From assembly GCA_013399115.1 (NCBI GenBank), contig VXAA01006458.1:121592-185591 (forward strand): a stretch of DNA of 64,000 nucleotides, in the 5' to 3' direction. The notes beneath the pieces are model-generated. The model was not told the DNA's origin and searched no databases. It worked only from the letters and a program-made list of their open reading frames with translations. The translations under genes were made by a program, and so were the position numbers. This DNA comes from Anseranas semipalmata (Eukaryota; Chordata; Aves; Anseriformes; Anseranatidae). This document shows, piece after piece, positions 1-11,100 of the stretch; position 1 is the stretch's first letter; every line of letters starts with the position of its first letter.

Positions 1-560
1 GGGAGCGCTGCGGTAACGTGGCTGTGCTCTCCCCGCAGCTGCCGACATCCAGCCCGCCTGCCTGGGGCTGTACTGCGGCAGGACCGTCCTGGCCGTCAAC
101 GGCTCCGTGGAGACGTACGGGGACTGCGGGGTAAGCGCGGCGCGGGCGCGCCCCGGAGCGCCGAGCGGAGCGGAGCGGAGGGGAAGGGGAGGCCCCGCTC
201 GGTCCCGCTCGGTCCCGGGCTTGCCCCGCCGGTGCGGCCGGGCAGCTCTGGGTGCTCCTCCCGCTGTAACCGCCGCCGTTGTCCGCATGCCGGCCCCGGC
301 GCGTCCCCGGGGCGAGCGGAGATTAGGGCAGGGCCCTGCCGGCTCCGTGCCCGCAGCGTACCCGGCCGCCTCCCGAAGGGCGTGCTGCGGGCACGGAGGG
401 GCCGAGCTGAGGCGCGGGCTGCGAAGGCGTGAGCAGAGCGGGGTGGTGGGGAGGGCTGTGCTGAAATCCCCGTGCTCGCTGACTCTGGTGGAGTGAGGGC
501 AAGACCCGGGCAAGGGGGAGAGACCCGGGAGTGAGAAGGTCTGGGGGCAGCGGTGGTGAG
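1..560. promoter_or_regulatory. CpG-rich start region of JKAMP (intron 1 end, exon 2, intron 2 start)
   Basis: The first half kilobase is very GC-rich with many CpGs, unlike the AT-rich sequence after about 700. Positions 1-38 are the end of intron 1. This is best read as the downstream edge of a CpG-island promoter whose transcription start lies left of the window. Confidence 0.6.
39..130 (+). CDS. JKAMP: JKAMP coding exon 2
   Basis: The acceptor is CCCCGCAG at 31-38 and the donor is GTAAGC at 131. The exon enters needing one base from exon 1 (ATG G|CT GCC GAC) and ends in phase 0. It encodes ADIQPACLGLYCG and continues to YGDCG, the cysteine-rich N-terminal part. It is GC-rich, as expected close to a CpG-island promoter just left of the window. 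Confidence 0.93.
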
Positions 561-3500
561 CGGCCTGGCGAGCGAGCTTAGCGATGACGGGGAGGTGGAG
601 TGGCAGCTAGCAAGGAAAAGGGAGTCTTGAGTGAAGCCTTCTAAGTGTGCTCCGTGCTTGTTTATGTCGGGAAGTAAGGGCCAGAGAGAGCAAGGCTGGT
701 GCAAGCTGAGAAATTGCTGAGGTTGATGTTTAGTCCCTCCAAAAATCTGACACGTTTCCTGACCCTGTGCTGCTTCAAGCTGTATCTCCAGCAGCTGGAA
801 TGACTTGTGGCTGGTGCTCGGCTGCTTTGTAAGTCCAGTTTTGTGCTTTTTGTAGGTATGCCCTAGAGGTCAAAGAACTGATGACCACAAAATCTGCCGG
901 GAATGTATGGGATCTCCAGACTGCTATGACTGGCTGTACCTCGGCTTCATGGCCATGCTTCCCCTGGTTTTACACTGGTTCTTTATTGAATGGTATTCAA
1001 GAAAAAAGAGGTTAGTGTAACCCTCCTTCAAAAGAGTTATTTAAAAAAGGAAATCGAGTAACCATGAGCATAATCTGAGATGCTGAACTGAACTGTCCAG
1101 CAGTGCACCTGTTGGTTGAGCTGATACAGTAGCACAGAAGCTTTGGGCAGTTGGATGAGGATTTTGTTTACAACAGTCACCTGGGTCCTTCCTGCTCGTC
1201 TCTGCCCTCAGGGCCTGGTCTCTGTCTTTTTAATACGATGGTGCCCAATCGATCCACATTGGGTTTCCCAGTGGCAGGTCAGAGCAGTCCCTTGTGTCAT
1301 CCCCTCGCCCATAAGGCTGACCCTCCACCTGCAGAGGCCCAGTGAAAGAATGTTTTTGAGTTTTCTCTTTAGGAGTACGTATGCCAGGTTTTGGTCCTGA
1401 CAGCATAGCTGATGTAACCTTTACTTCAGTGTGCTGCATCACAAAAATTCCGTAAACACAGGGATTTAAAAGCACAGCAGCATAGGGCCATTAGGAGCTT
1501 GACTGTAATTTTTAAAAAATAACATCTCTGAAGTGTGCTAAACACTGAAAGCACAGGGACCTGAGAGAGTTTAATATATGAATATGTGCCATCTTTGACA
1601 ATGACTTTCAGCTTTGAAAGTTTTGCCTGCATCGTATGTCACGATGTTATCCCTGCTGAGATGTGTGGTGTCTTATTCTCACTCCTGCTTCCTTCGAAAC
1701 CGCAGCATTGTGAGTGTTGATATCCCTCACCTGACAGGATGTTTATACCTGCGCTGCATTTACTTGTAAGTGTCTCTGGGCACAGAGAAGCAGTACCGCT
1801 GCAGCAGGAAATAGCTCAGCTCTGTGAAGTACTGGACACAGTGAGGAAGGTTGTGCTTTATGCTGGCCTCAGATGTTTGCTTTTTATGCTTCTAATTTGA
1901 AGCTACCATGTGCTTTCCTGGCAGGCAACTCCTGTTTGCAATATTCCTGTATCAAGTCATACACCTAGGACAATGCTTCTTGTGATGGTTTGATCTTATT
2001 TTTTTACTATCCATACTAAGCAAGCTTTCATTTAAGAAGCTGGAATGATTTCCAATTGTTTTACACACTAAATCATTTGGGATACTGTGAATGAATTTTC
2101 CCATTCAGCTTAAAATACTTAGGTTTTTTATTCAAGCAGCCTTGTCCTATCCTTGGTCACAGTGAATCACAGCTCTGCAGAAGGTTCTGTCCGGTACGGG
2201 CCTACGCTTTTCAGTCAGCGTTTAGATTTGCTTTAATGGTAGCAAAACAGTAGTAAATGTCTCTCCTTCCGCAGTTCCAGCGCGCTGTTGCAGCATGTCA
2301 CTGCCTTGTTTGAGTGCAGTATTGCAGCGATTGTTACGCTGCTCGTGAGTGATCCTGTTGGCTCTCTGCATATCCGTTCCTGCAAGGTGAAGAAGCTTTC
2401 AGACTGGTATACGATGCTTTACAATCCAAGTCCCGATTACATCACCACAGTGCACTGCACCCATGAAGCAGTCTACCCCCTGTGAGTGTAAAGGCTTTTT
2501 TACTCATAGCTGTCGCTTCCTTTTGTTTGTTTCTGTCCATGCCTCTTCTCAAAGCTGCAGAAATTGTTCCTACATACCTAACTTGGCCCAACGAGTGTCA
2601 AACCCCCCAAAGTCTTTTCATACATTTAGCTGTCTTTTGTGTGATACACTTAACAATACTTAATGACTTTCTGAATCAGTGAGGATGCCAGTCTCTGTTC
2701 CTGTGTCTTTCTTGCTGCATCCTCAACATGCAGCAGGGAAGCTTGCCAAATAAGTGTTTCGGAGAGGATTTTGTGATCAGCTTCCTTCTTGCCACCAAAG
2801 CAGGTGACATAGTCTAGGACATTCAGCTATGAAGCGTAAGACTTCATTTTTTCCCATCTGCAGCATCTTGACCATTTCCCCTAGGAAAAGTCAGTCCATT
2901 GCTGTGTGTCTCTGTATCCCCCTTCTGTCACATCCTTTGATTGTAAATTCTTTGGAGTTGAACCTACCTAACTCCAAATTTCGTGATTCTGAGTCTGTAG
3001 GACAAACAGAACTGCACATCTTAAGGAATTTCTCTGTTATTTGCAGGTACACCATTGTGTTTATATATTACGCCTTCTGTCTTGTGTTAATGATGCTACT
3101 TCGACCTCTTCTGGTTAAGAAAATTGCCTGTGGCTTAGGAAAGTCTGATCGATTTAAAAGCATTTATGCAGCACTCTACTTCTTCCCTGTCCTCACTGTG
3201 CTTCAGGCGGTTGGAGGAGGCCTGCTCTGTGAGTTCTCTCCTAATAATGCTAATAAACATACCTATAAACACACACTAACAAATGACTTAGGGGAGGGAG
3301 AGAAGGGACATGATGCTCTTTTTGCTTTGTGAATGAGGATATTGTTTAAGGTTTTTGTGGGTTGTGAGGGGTCCAAGCTGAAGAGGTTGCTAGTTAGTAG
3401 CCCTGTCCTAACCAGGCTCCTGACCAACATGCTTTGTCTTTGCTTGGGCCACTAGAGGCTGTCCCTTTCCCAAAAAAGGCATAGAGTCGGGTATGAGAGG

Positions 3501-4551
3501 AGGTTAATTCAGAAGGAGTTAATTCCACTTTCTGCTAAGGTAGAGTACATCTGATCTCAGAAATGAATTTAAGTATAAGTTTGGGGAGCTCAGCTAATCT
3601 TTGGTTTAGCTTCCAGCATGCTTGTCACATGGAGGGGACAGGTGTCACAAAATCTCCACTCAACCTCACTACTTTTCCCATTACCTTCCTTTTTTAGATA
3701 GTCATTTAAGTGCACAGTAACTCCACCTAGAAATACTAGCGTCTGTTGCATTTGACAAAAGTTGAATTTGAAAACCTAAGACAGAAGCATTGAATAGTTC
3801 TGCTTGGCTGAGCCTTACTGCTGTACGTGTTCGTGATGGTTATGGGTGGGCTATAGTAGCTTAGTGTACTCCACACCCGTGGTTACATGTGGAGCAATCT
3901 CTGCAGAAATGTCTAATGATGCAGTTCTTCCCACTAACATGTCTAATGTTTGCCTTTAGATTATGCCTTCCCATATATCACACTGGTGTTGTCTTTGGTT
4001 ACATTGGCTGTGTACATGTCTGCTTCTGAAGTGGAGGTTGGTAAACATGTTTTCTGTATTGAAACCCATAATAAAAACTTGAATGAGCAGAGACCTCTCT
4101 CTTGTATTTTCTCAGCAGTATATTATGTATTTAAGCAGCTTCCTTTATGACTTCCTCTTAGCTGGGGGAAGCTCCTGTGAGAATTCCTTCTTGTGGTGTA
4201 CTGAAAAATGGTACTATGTGCTGGAAGGGCTTAAATCCAGGAGGCTTCATGCAATGTCTCTGTGCACTACCTATAACATGCCTTAAACATCAGGTATGTC
4301 ATGCTAACAGAATATTGTGTTTATTTTGCCAGTCTTTCAAGGATCTTCTTGTCAGGAAGAAAAGGCTTGTTGTCCTCTTCAGCCACTGGTTGCTTCATGC
4401 CTATGGAATCATCTCCATTTCCAAACTGGACAAGCTTGAGCAGGACCTCCCGTTGCTTGCCTTGGTACCTGCACCTGCCCTCTTCTACTTGCTGACAGCA
4501 AAGTACACTGAGCCATCACGCATACTCTCAGAAGGTGGAAATGGACATTAA
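39..4551 (+). CDS. JKAMP: JKAMP, JNK1/MAPK8-associated membrane protein (coding exons 2-7; first exon outside window)
   Basis: Multi-pass ER membrane protein. The family is known to bind JNK1 and prolong its activity, and to link the ERAD ubiquitin ligase RNF5 with the proteasome. Six exons join in phase: 39-130, 856-1010, 2275-2481, 3047-3228, 3960-4036 and 4333-4551, 932 nt in all. The missing first exon should supply ATGG, giving 311 aa, the family length. The N-terminus (about residues 9-49) is cysteine-rich, with C9, C14, C31, C34, C46 and C49, and has an N-G-S sequon at 22-24. About seven hydrophobic segments follow, starting with LYLGFMAMLPLVLHWFF near residue 59. The signatures SDWYTMLYNPSPDY, KSDRFKSIYAALYFFP and LVRKKRL are typical of JKAMP, and the C-terminus is EPSRILSEGGNGH. 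No frame break is seen. It converges on CCDC175. Confidence 0.96.
856..1010 (+). CDS. JKAMP: JKAMP coding exon 3
   Basis: The acceptor is TTTTTGTAG and the donor GTTAGT. The exon encodes VCPRGQRTDDHKIC, then the first membrane segment LYLGFMAMLPLVLHWFF and EWYSRKK. It ends with two bases (AG) of a serine codon completed by the next exon. Confidence 0.95.
1011..2274 (+). other. JKAMP intron 3 and neighbouring introns, no feature seen
   Basis: This 1.26 kb intron is ordinary single-copy-looking sequence. I recognise no exon, repeat family or RNA gene in it. The same holds for the introns at 2482-3046, 3229-3959 and 4037-4332. Confidence 0.6.
2275..2481 (+). CDS. JKAMP: JKAMP coding exon 4
   Basis: The acceptor is CTTCCGCAG and the donor GTGAGT. 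The exon encodes SSALLQHVTALFECS, the second hydrophobic segment, and SDWYTMLYNPSPDYITTVH ending in EAVYP. The last leucine codon is completed in the next exon. Confidence 0.95.
3047..3228 (+). CDS. JKAMP: JKAMP coding exon 5
   Basis: The acceptor is TTATTTGCAG and the donor GTGAGT. The exon encodes membrane segments three and four (YTIVFIYYAFCLVLMMLL and IYAALYFFPVLTVLQAVGG), separated by the basic loop RPLLVKKIACGLGKSDRFK. Confidence 0.95.
3960..4036 (+). CDS. JKAMP: JKAMP coding exon 6
   Basis: The acceptor is TTTGCCTTTAG. The exon encodes YAFPYITLVLSLVTLAVYMS and ends in ASEVE. The donor must be GTTGGT at 4037, a weak GT site. The stronger-looking GTAAAC four bases further would break the frame into exon 7. 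The joint reads SEVE-SFKDLLVRKK, colinear with SEIE-NCYDLLVRKK in the human protein as I recall it. Confidence 0.9.
4333..4551 (+). CDS. JKAMP: JKAMP last coding exon
   Basis: The acceptor is TTATTTTGCCAG. The exon encodes SFKDLLVRKKRLVVLFSHW, the sixth and seventh hydrophobic segments (LPLLALVPAPALFYLLTA) and the tail YTEPSRILSEGGNGH. The TAA stop is at 4549-4551. Confidence 0.95.
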   Translation, partial: SFKDLLVRKKRLVVLFSHWLLHAYGIISISKLDKLEQDLPLLALVPAPALFYLLTAKYTEPSRILSEGGNGH

Positions 4552-4880
4552 AAAGATTCTGTGCCAACGGTGCTGTCCTACAGTGATCGGGATTAAGCAA
4601 GTTTAGTGCTTGCTATGCATGTGAAAACTTCTGTTTTAGAAGAAGCTAGAAGACTTCTAGGTGAAACATTTCTGAGTAAGAATGTATAATATTATAAAGC
4701 TGCACTTTGTATTCTTCATAAATATCTAGTATAGATCAAAGGGAATGTCTGTATTTATTGCTGTGAATTTGCATAAAAAAGCTTCTGACACGTTCTAGTA
4801 CAGTGTTTTGCTTGTATATGTTTACTTCCTACTACAATATTTTAGGTGTTGTTTGAATAAAACAATAGTCTAGTTTTCAC
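4552..4880 (+). other. JKAMP: JKAMP 3' UTR with poly(A) signal
   Basis: AT-rich sequence follows the stop. A canonical AATAAA lies at 4856-4861, so cleavage is expected near 4875-4885. The end position is inferred from the hexamer only. CCDC175 is transcribed toward this region from the other strand. Confidence 0.7.
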
Positions 4881-4982
4881 TAGAGTTTCAATGAAACAAA
4901 CAGCTTAGATAAAACAGAGCAATTGAACATTGAACAGCAGAGCTTGGATAAAACATAGCACTTGGTTTTATCATCACGTAAT
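4740..4982 (-). other. CCDC175: CCDC175 3' UTR (probable) with poly(A) signal
   Basis: On the minus strand the first canonical AATAAA after the stop is at 4759-4754. If used, the transcript ends near 4735 and overlaps the JKAMP 3' UTR by over 100 bases. The extent is inferred from the hexamer alone. Confidence 0.45.
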
Positions 4983-5195
4983 TTAGCTTCTACCATCCAT
5001 GAGGGGAAGAAGAGTTTCAGGTATCTGAAGATAAGCACTGGCATCTTGCTCAAGATACTTTTTTTGATGGACGCATCTCCTCATTCGTTCTTCACTGCAC
5101 TTTATTCTGACTTCTAGGAGAAAGGAGACAAAATGCATTGTAAAGTTCTCTATAGTTTGTGTTCTGTGTACTGGTTCAGGTATGGAGATCTCCTC
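4983..5195 (-). CDS. CCDC175: CCDC175 terminal coding exon
   Basis: With acceptor TAATTATCTCCAG the exon is 71 codons in phase 0: EEISIPEPVHRTQTIENFTM, then VRIKCSEERMRRCVHQKKYL and ending TLLPLMDGRS with TAA at 4985-4983. A stronger acceptor (TCTCCTTTCTCCTAG) lies 79 nt further in at 5117-5118, but from exon 18 it gives only KSE and a stop. The exon call rests on phase, open frame and composition. Confidence 0.6.
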   Translation of the reverse strand, partial: EEISIPEPVHRTQTIENFTMHFVSFLLEVRIKCSEERMRRCVHQKKYLEQDASAYLQIPETLLPLMDGRS

Positions 5196-8100
5196 CTGGA
5201 GATAATTAAATAGTAGTATCTCTCCCACTAAAGCCCTTTTCTTTTACCCTGACTATAAATTTCCATCTAGGATCAGATTAAAGATTTTCTTTTCCTAGTA
5301 GCCTACATCTGCTGTCAGAAAAGCACTTGCTGCAGGTAAGTCTGTGAAGCATTTCTTAACTACAAATGGATGGATCCTTCTCCACATCTTCCACCACAGA
5401 CATCTTAGCTTCCTCTTGTGAGAATGCTTCGTGCCTGTTACACCCATTTATCATTTAGGTATGTTGTACAGGAATATACCCAAAGCATATATACAGTATA
5501 TTAATCACAAAACAGTGCCATGGAGGGCCCAGAAGAAGATGTAGAGAAGCACTGAAGAACTAAACATTGAAGGAATAGTTCTAGGTAGATTCTTCTCAAC
5601 AACGGACTGTTGGTTGTAGCAGCGGAAATGGCAGTGTATCTTTCCGTACTTAAGTGTGACAGTAATGCCTTCTTCTAGTCTGTTACCTACCGACATTGCT
5701 AAGGCCAGCCTACCCCAAAGTAAAGCCCCTGCAGGTTCAGGGGAAAGGATGGAGCCTGCTGATAGCACAGGGGTTTGCGTGGGTGCTATCTCAGCCACTC
5801 TGCCTCAAGATGTCACTCTCCTCTAGTCAAGAAGAACCTTTCTAGTGGGTGGCAGCGGGGGTGGAACCAGATGATCTTTAAGATCCCTTCCAACCCAAGA
5901 CATTCTATGATTCCCTTCATCTATAAATTCCCTCTTCCTGGCTTCCTGTCATATAACCCAGACCCAATGATTTCAAACCAGCCCAAATACCACAGCCCTT
6001 CAGATTAACAACATTGTTAAAAAAAACCCATTCTGTAACAAGACAATGGTCATACAGTGACCAAACCTGCGACTTGTTACAAATGAGGCCTCTGTGAACC
6101 AACAAGGAAAGCAGAAATCTACAGGATTTGAGTTAAAATGAGGACCCGATGCCTGTATGCATCTAAGGCCCCTGTGTAATAACACCACCCCACACCTCCT
6201 GCTAGACAGCAGTAAAGCAGTTCATTTAAATGGAAACAGCAGTACAAATTGCCCACAGGTAAAATTCTAGACAACATAAACATTAATTAACTATCTAGTC
6301 CTACAGTGGTAACCATATGACAACAAGCTGCAGGAGTTGGGGTTTGTTGGTTTTATTTATCCTTGGTGGAAAAGCAAACATATAATTCTAGAAAGATCAG
6401 TGATGCTCAGACTATTTTACAGCCCCCCTCACTGTTGTTATCACAAGCCTTTAGAAAGTGGAAATTAAAGATAATAATATCCAGGCTGTGTGATAAAGCA
6501 TGCTTAGTTCTAAAAAAATGCACTGGCTTTTCCACTAAGTCTAAATCTGCAGCAGGGTGAGCTGATCTAACATAGCTGTACTATTTGTGTTTTATCACAA
6601 GCTAATAAGAATTAACATATTCAACAGAACTCCTCTGGGATTGAAAAAAAAAAAAAGCTAGAGGAAAAGAAAAAGGTTGGTGTACCTTACAGTGATCATC
6701 CATTCTAGATTTTTTTTCAAGCAGAGAATCCATTGCTTCCAGCTTATTTTGTAGCCTGCTATTAATATCACCAATCTTTTCCTCTCTATGTTGAATTTTT
6801 GTTACTAGGGCTGTCACTGCATTCAGAATTTCCTGCTCGTTCTCCAGAAATTCCTGTAATGACATGGGATAGAACTCCTTTTTTCTCAAAATGAAAAAAA
6901 AAAAAAAAAAGACATACTGCAGAATGCTGAGAAAGTTATCTTGTTTTCTCACAGCTTGACTAGCCACCAGACCAATAGCTCCGCAGAAAATTATTCATTA
7001 ATGATCCAATCCTTGCATAAAAGAAAAAGAAAAAAAGCAACAGCAAAGTTTGTCTTTCTAATGGAATAACTTGTGAAAAACTTTCTTACATAGTCTGGTT
7101 TAATTCCTGTTGAAAATGAAGGCTATTCCCAACTGGAAAAATATTACAAGGTTGATGATCTGCATGTAGGACAGCAAGAATGTTAGCAGATACAGGGAGA
7201 CTGCATAGATTTAAGAAAGGATTGAATATAAGACAAGCAAAAGGAATAGTATCAGGAAAAAAATATACAATGTTGGAAACCACAGGTTTAACACTTTGCT
7301 CCTACATGAATTCAGAAATTGCAGTGCCCTATTTGCAATATGAAATTTTATTTTTACATCATAAGTGAAACATATTTATGCAAAACAGTATGATAGAAAA
7401 TTGAAATTCACCTTTTGAATAAAGCTGTCCTCTGACCATCCCTTCAGAAGAAGATCTACAACAGAGTCAACAGTTAAACTACAGTAGATTGTTCTGCAAC
7501 AAAGACACAAGGACTGAAAGATATTCTTAAAAAATATTACTTTTTGTTTTGAAATAGTTATTAATACATTACCACGAAGCACTGCTAGGTCATTCAGAAT
7601 TTTGACTGTTGCTGACTTGTGATTTTCTGCTTCAGAATTCATTGCAAAAATATCTTCTTTCATCTGCATATTGTACTGTGAAAAAATAATTATGACTGAG
7701 TACTTGCCACAGTTTCTAACTTTTCTAAATAACTTCCAAACAGTTTCACTGTTTCTAAAGAGATCAACAAGAATAAGCTGAGTTTTAACTTAAAGAAATA
7801 CCAAAGTTAAGGTATTCCTCTGGACATGCTTTCTTTCAACAAGAGCATCCATTTCATCTTGTTGAACAAATTTTAACAGTTGTCAAAATCAACACAAGCC
7901 AGCTATGTCTATGCCACCAAGTAAAATGTGCTAGGGTACAGAGAACAGCCAGAACAGCACAGGTCACATCCAAACAGGGAAACTTTCTTCCTCTCTTCCC
8001 CTAAATAGGACGGATTCATTCACATTGGATCAATACCAGTACTCAGCTTGTGCTGACACAGGTTTGGCTGAAATGTTAGCCCACAATAAACAGCGCTTCT

Positions 8101-11100
8101 GGTACAATACAGGCATCAGAAAAATCAGAGCTCCTCAGCTTCTGTTAGTGAACTGAACATAAGGAGAGGGATATTTGTAGCGCAAGCAAGGGTTCTGCCT
8201 CTAAGCGAAGCCTTTGTGTCCGCAAGGATATAATCAGATAGAGCTACAGAGAAGCTGGTACCTAGCATCTGCAGTGCTAGCGTACACAGATTCAATACTT
8301 GCAGCAGCAGAGCTCTCTGCTTGCAGGCACTAAACAGTGCACACGGTTTATATAATCTCAGAAATTCAGCCCACATGGCTGCACAAATGTGGGTTCAGGT
8401 CTGGATGGCAGCCTGAAAACAGCTGGCAGTAAGACCACTTTGACGATCCTTCATGTGTTTTATGGGGAAGGAGGCCCTACTACGCTGATAGCCCAGGGCC
8501 TGAAAGGCATACAGAATATTTCCAGAAGCATGTATTCCAAACAGCACAGGCCTATTCTACATCTCACTTTCATCTCAGCCTTCTTCATGTGGCAGGGAGG
8601 CCTTTTCCTACAATCCCTGATTGAATGCAGCAGATGTACGATATTGATTATGCCTTAGGCAGACGCCTTGCACTTGGATATTCCTCTTTGTTTCCCTCCC
8701 AGGTAAATACAGATCTACACATTCCTTTAAAAGGCAAAGTTTGCCCTGTGGTTTTTATCTTTCATCATCTTCCATGGCTAGCTCTCTGTGAAATAAAAAA
8801 TGAACAGAGAACTTCATATTAAGAACAAATACTATTAAGCTTCAATATACTTACTAATTTGAATCTGCAGTTCTCGGTGTTCACAATGTCAAGTTTTCTA
8901 TTGATCTCATAGATGTCTCTTTCCAGCAACTTCATACTCTCTGTTTGAGCCTTCAGCTGGCTAACTGCAGCATCACGCTTGATCCGCAACTCATTCCTTA
9001 GCTCCAGCTGTAAATAACAAACTCTTCACTACTAATTGACCTTTATGCGGGATTTTTGTACTCAAAGTGAAAAGAGTTTTTACTACGTAGCACCTTTCAT
9101 TTACAAATTTCAAAGTAACATCTGAGACAGGTATCTATACCCTCTTACCAACAAGGAGGAAGAGATACAAAGAGGGTAAGTGATAGCTCATGGTCCATGA
9201 GAAAGGAACCAGCTCTGACATGAAGCGACCTTCCTGCTGTAGGACCACCCAATGACAGAAGCATCACATTACTGTCTCTGGATGTTCAGGTGTACACAAA
9301 TGTTTTGTTGTGCTATGCCTATTCTAATACAGTTGGAGAAACAGGTGTCCCTTCTCTGAACAGAGACAGTTTTTGTGTTGATGTGGCTATGTGGAACAGT
9401 CATCAGAGAGATTTTCCCATTAGCAGGCCACTTGGGCATGGATCCCGCAATCTGATCAGCCTCAAAACAGAGCCCTTTATGTAGTTTATCAAGTTTTTCT
9501 CATGCCCTTCGGTAGCTAAAGAGACTTCAATTCTTCCCATTAACACCAGAAGATGTAACTACATTCCTTTTCCACCTGAAAGTGTTGTTCTGTCTGAGAA
9601 ACAGAAAGCAAAAACAATCTGATTGTTTGTCTAGGATGTATAGCCCAGCCGAAGCAAGTTCTGGCCAAGCCACCTGATGCCCAGCAGCCCTAGACAAATG
9701 GCCTGGCTACACACTCAGACTGGTTGTGTATGCACTGTAAAAATAGCCAGTGAGGGCACAGCAGGCCTGATGTGCACAGTGGCTATTGTGCTCAAACTCA
9801 TCAGCTGTAGCAGGTCTGAAGGTGGCTGACAGGCAGATTCACACTGTGCGAGCTCTGTAGGGACACTGTCCAGGAGCCGTAGATCCACTATGCCTCAGAC
9901 ATTTTGAGCTGTATGCAACTACCCCTGCAACTATAGAAGTTTCTCTCTCCTTACACTGGTGCTGCTTGAAGGCCTGAAGCCAGAAATAAAGACAGGTAAG
10001 GAGGCAAGGATACAGGAAGATTTTTCAAATACAAGTTACTAAAGTGGCAGAAAGTCCTGCCCCAGCAGTAGCAAGCATCTGAATAGGAGCAGGTTCACAA
10101 ATGGTCTTAGCTCACCAACTTCTTTTTGGCCTGCTCACGTGCCTAGGGGATGCAAAACCAAGCTTAAGGGCAGCTTGATATAAATGCTGGGCCACAGGCT
10201 GAGCTGAGGTCTGAGGATCCACCAGACAGAAACGCAGCAAGAGAGAGGAAGGGACACCCCCAGCCCCAGCCTGTCTTCCCTGATCTCCATGGGTGCCTGT
10301 TTTTTGCCGGGAGGAAATAAAGCTGGTGCTGCTGGAAACTTTACAGAAGTAGTGCAGTTAAGTTTTAAGCTGTTACCATGTCTTCCTTGAGCTTCCTAGT
10401 AGTCTTGATTGACTGCTGAATGGCTCTTTTGACTTGTAACTCTTCACCTTTCTTTTCTACAAAGCGGAGAAAGGGTTTTTAAGACAGTGTAGTGACTGAA
10501 TATTAAAGTTAAGCTGCTATAAAGAAAACTAGGTTCCATCAGTAAGTGAGCTGTTTACCTGGGCTGGCATTTAAAAATACTCCATATCTATGTTATAGCC
10601 ATGTCTATGGATTCTATCCAACTCAGGATATTCTATGATTCTAATTGTTGCAAAGAGCTCAGTTTATACTTGTATCATAGTTCACCTGTGCTACAGGCAG
10701 ACAAAGGGCTAGGGCATGCTGTTTTCAGAAAAAGCAAGAGAAAGCCCCACTATGTAGAGGAGCTACTTAACACTTACCTAAAAATAATTTATTCAGTTCT
10801 TCATATTTTGTATACTTCTCTTCTGTTTCTTTCTGTGTTTCTTCCAGGGTTAGCCTGCTTACGTTTAATTCTTGTTCTTTTTTAAGCAGATTTTCAGTTG
10901 CAGTTTTGATGTCATTCTTTAATGAAACTAAATATTAGTCAATAATCTTTCTAAGCAGCATTTAATGCATAAATAATTCAACATAAACAGAGGAAAAAAA
11001 AAAAAAACAGAGAAAGAATACTGAAAGTGATCCCAAGAGGTCATCTTAGTCTATCTCTCTGCTCTATAGCAGAATTGATTAGACCTAAGTACCCATGACA

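Noticed and set aside
96..704. Long minus-strand open frame opposite JKAMP exon 2
   Set aside because: It lies in CpG-rich DNA, has proline/arginine/serine-rich composition and no splice support, and is antisense to a certain exon.
5228..5248. A 19-base micro-exon (acceptor CTGATCCTAG, donor GTAAAA) joining CCDC175 exon 18 to the inner terminal acceptor
   Set aside because: The phases would fit, but such a micro-exon is improbable, and the acceptor at 5196 gives a continuous frame without it.
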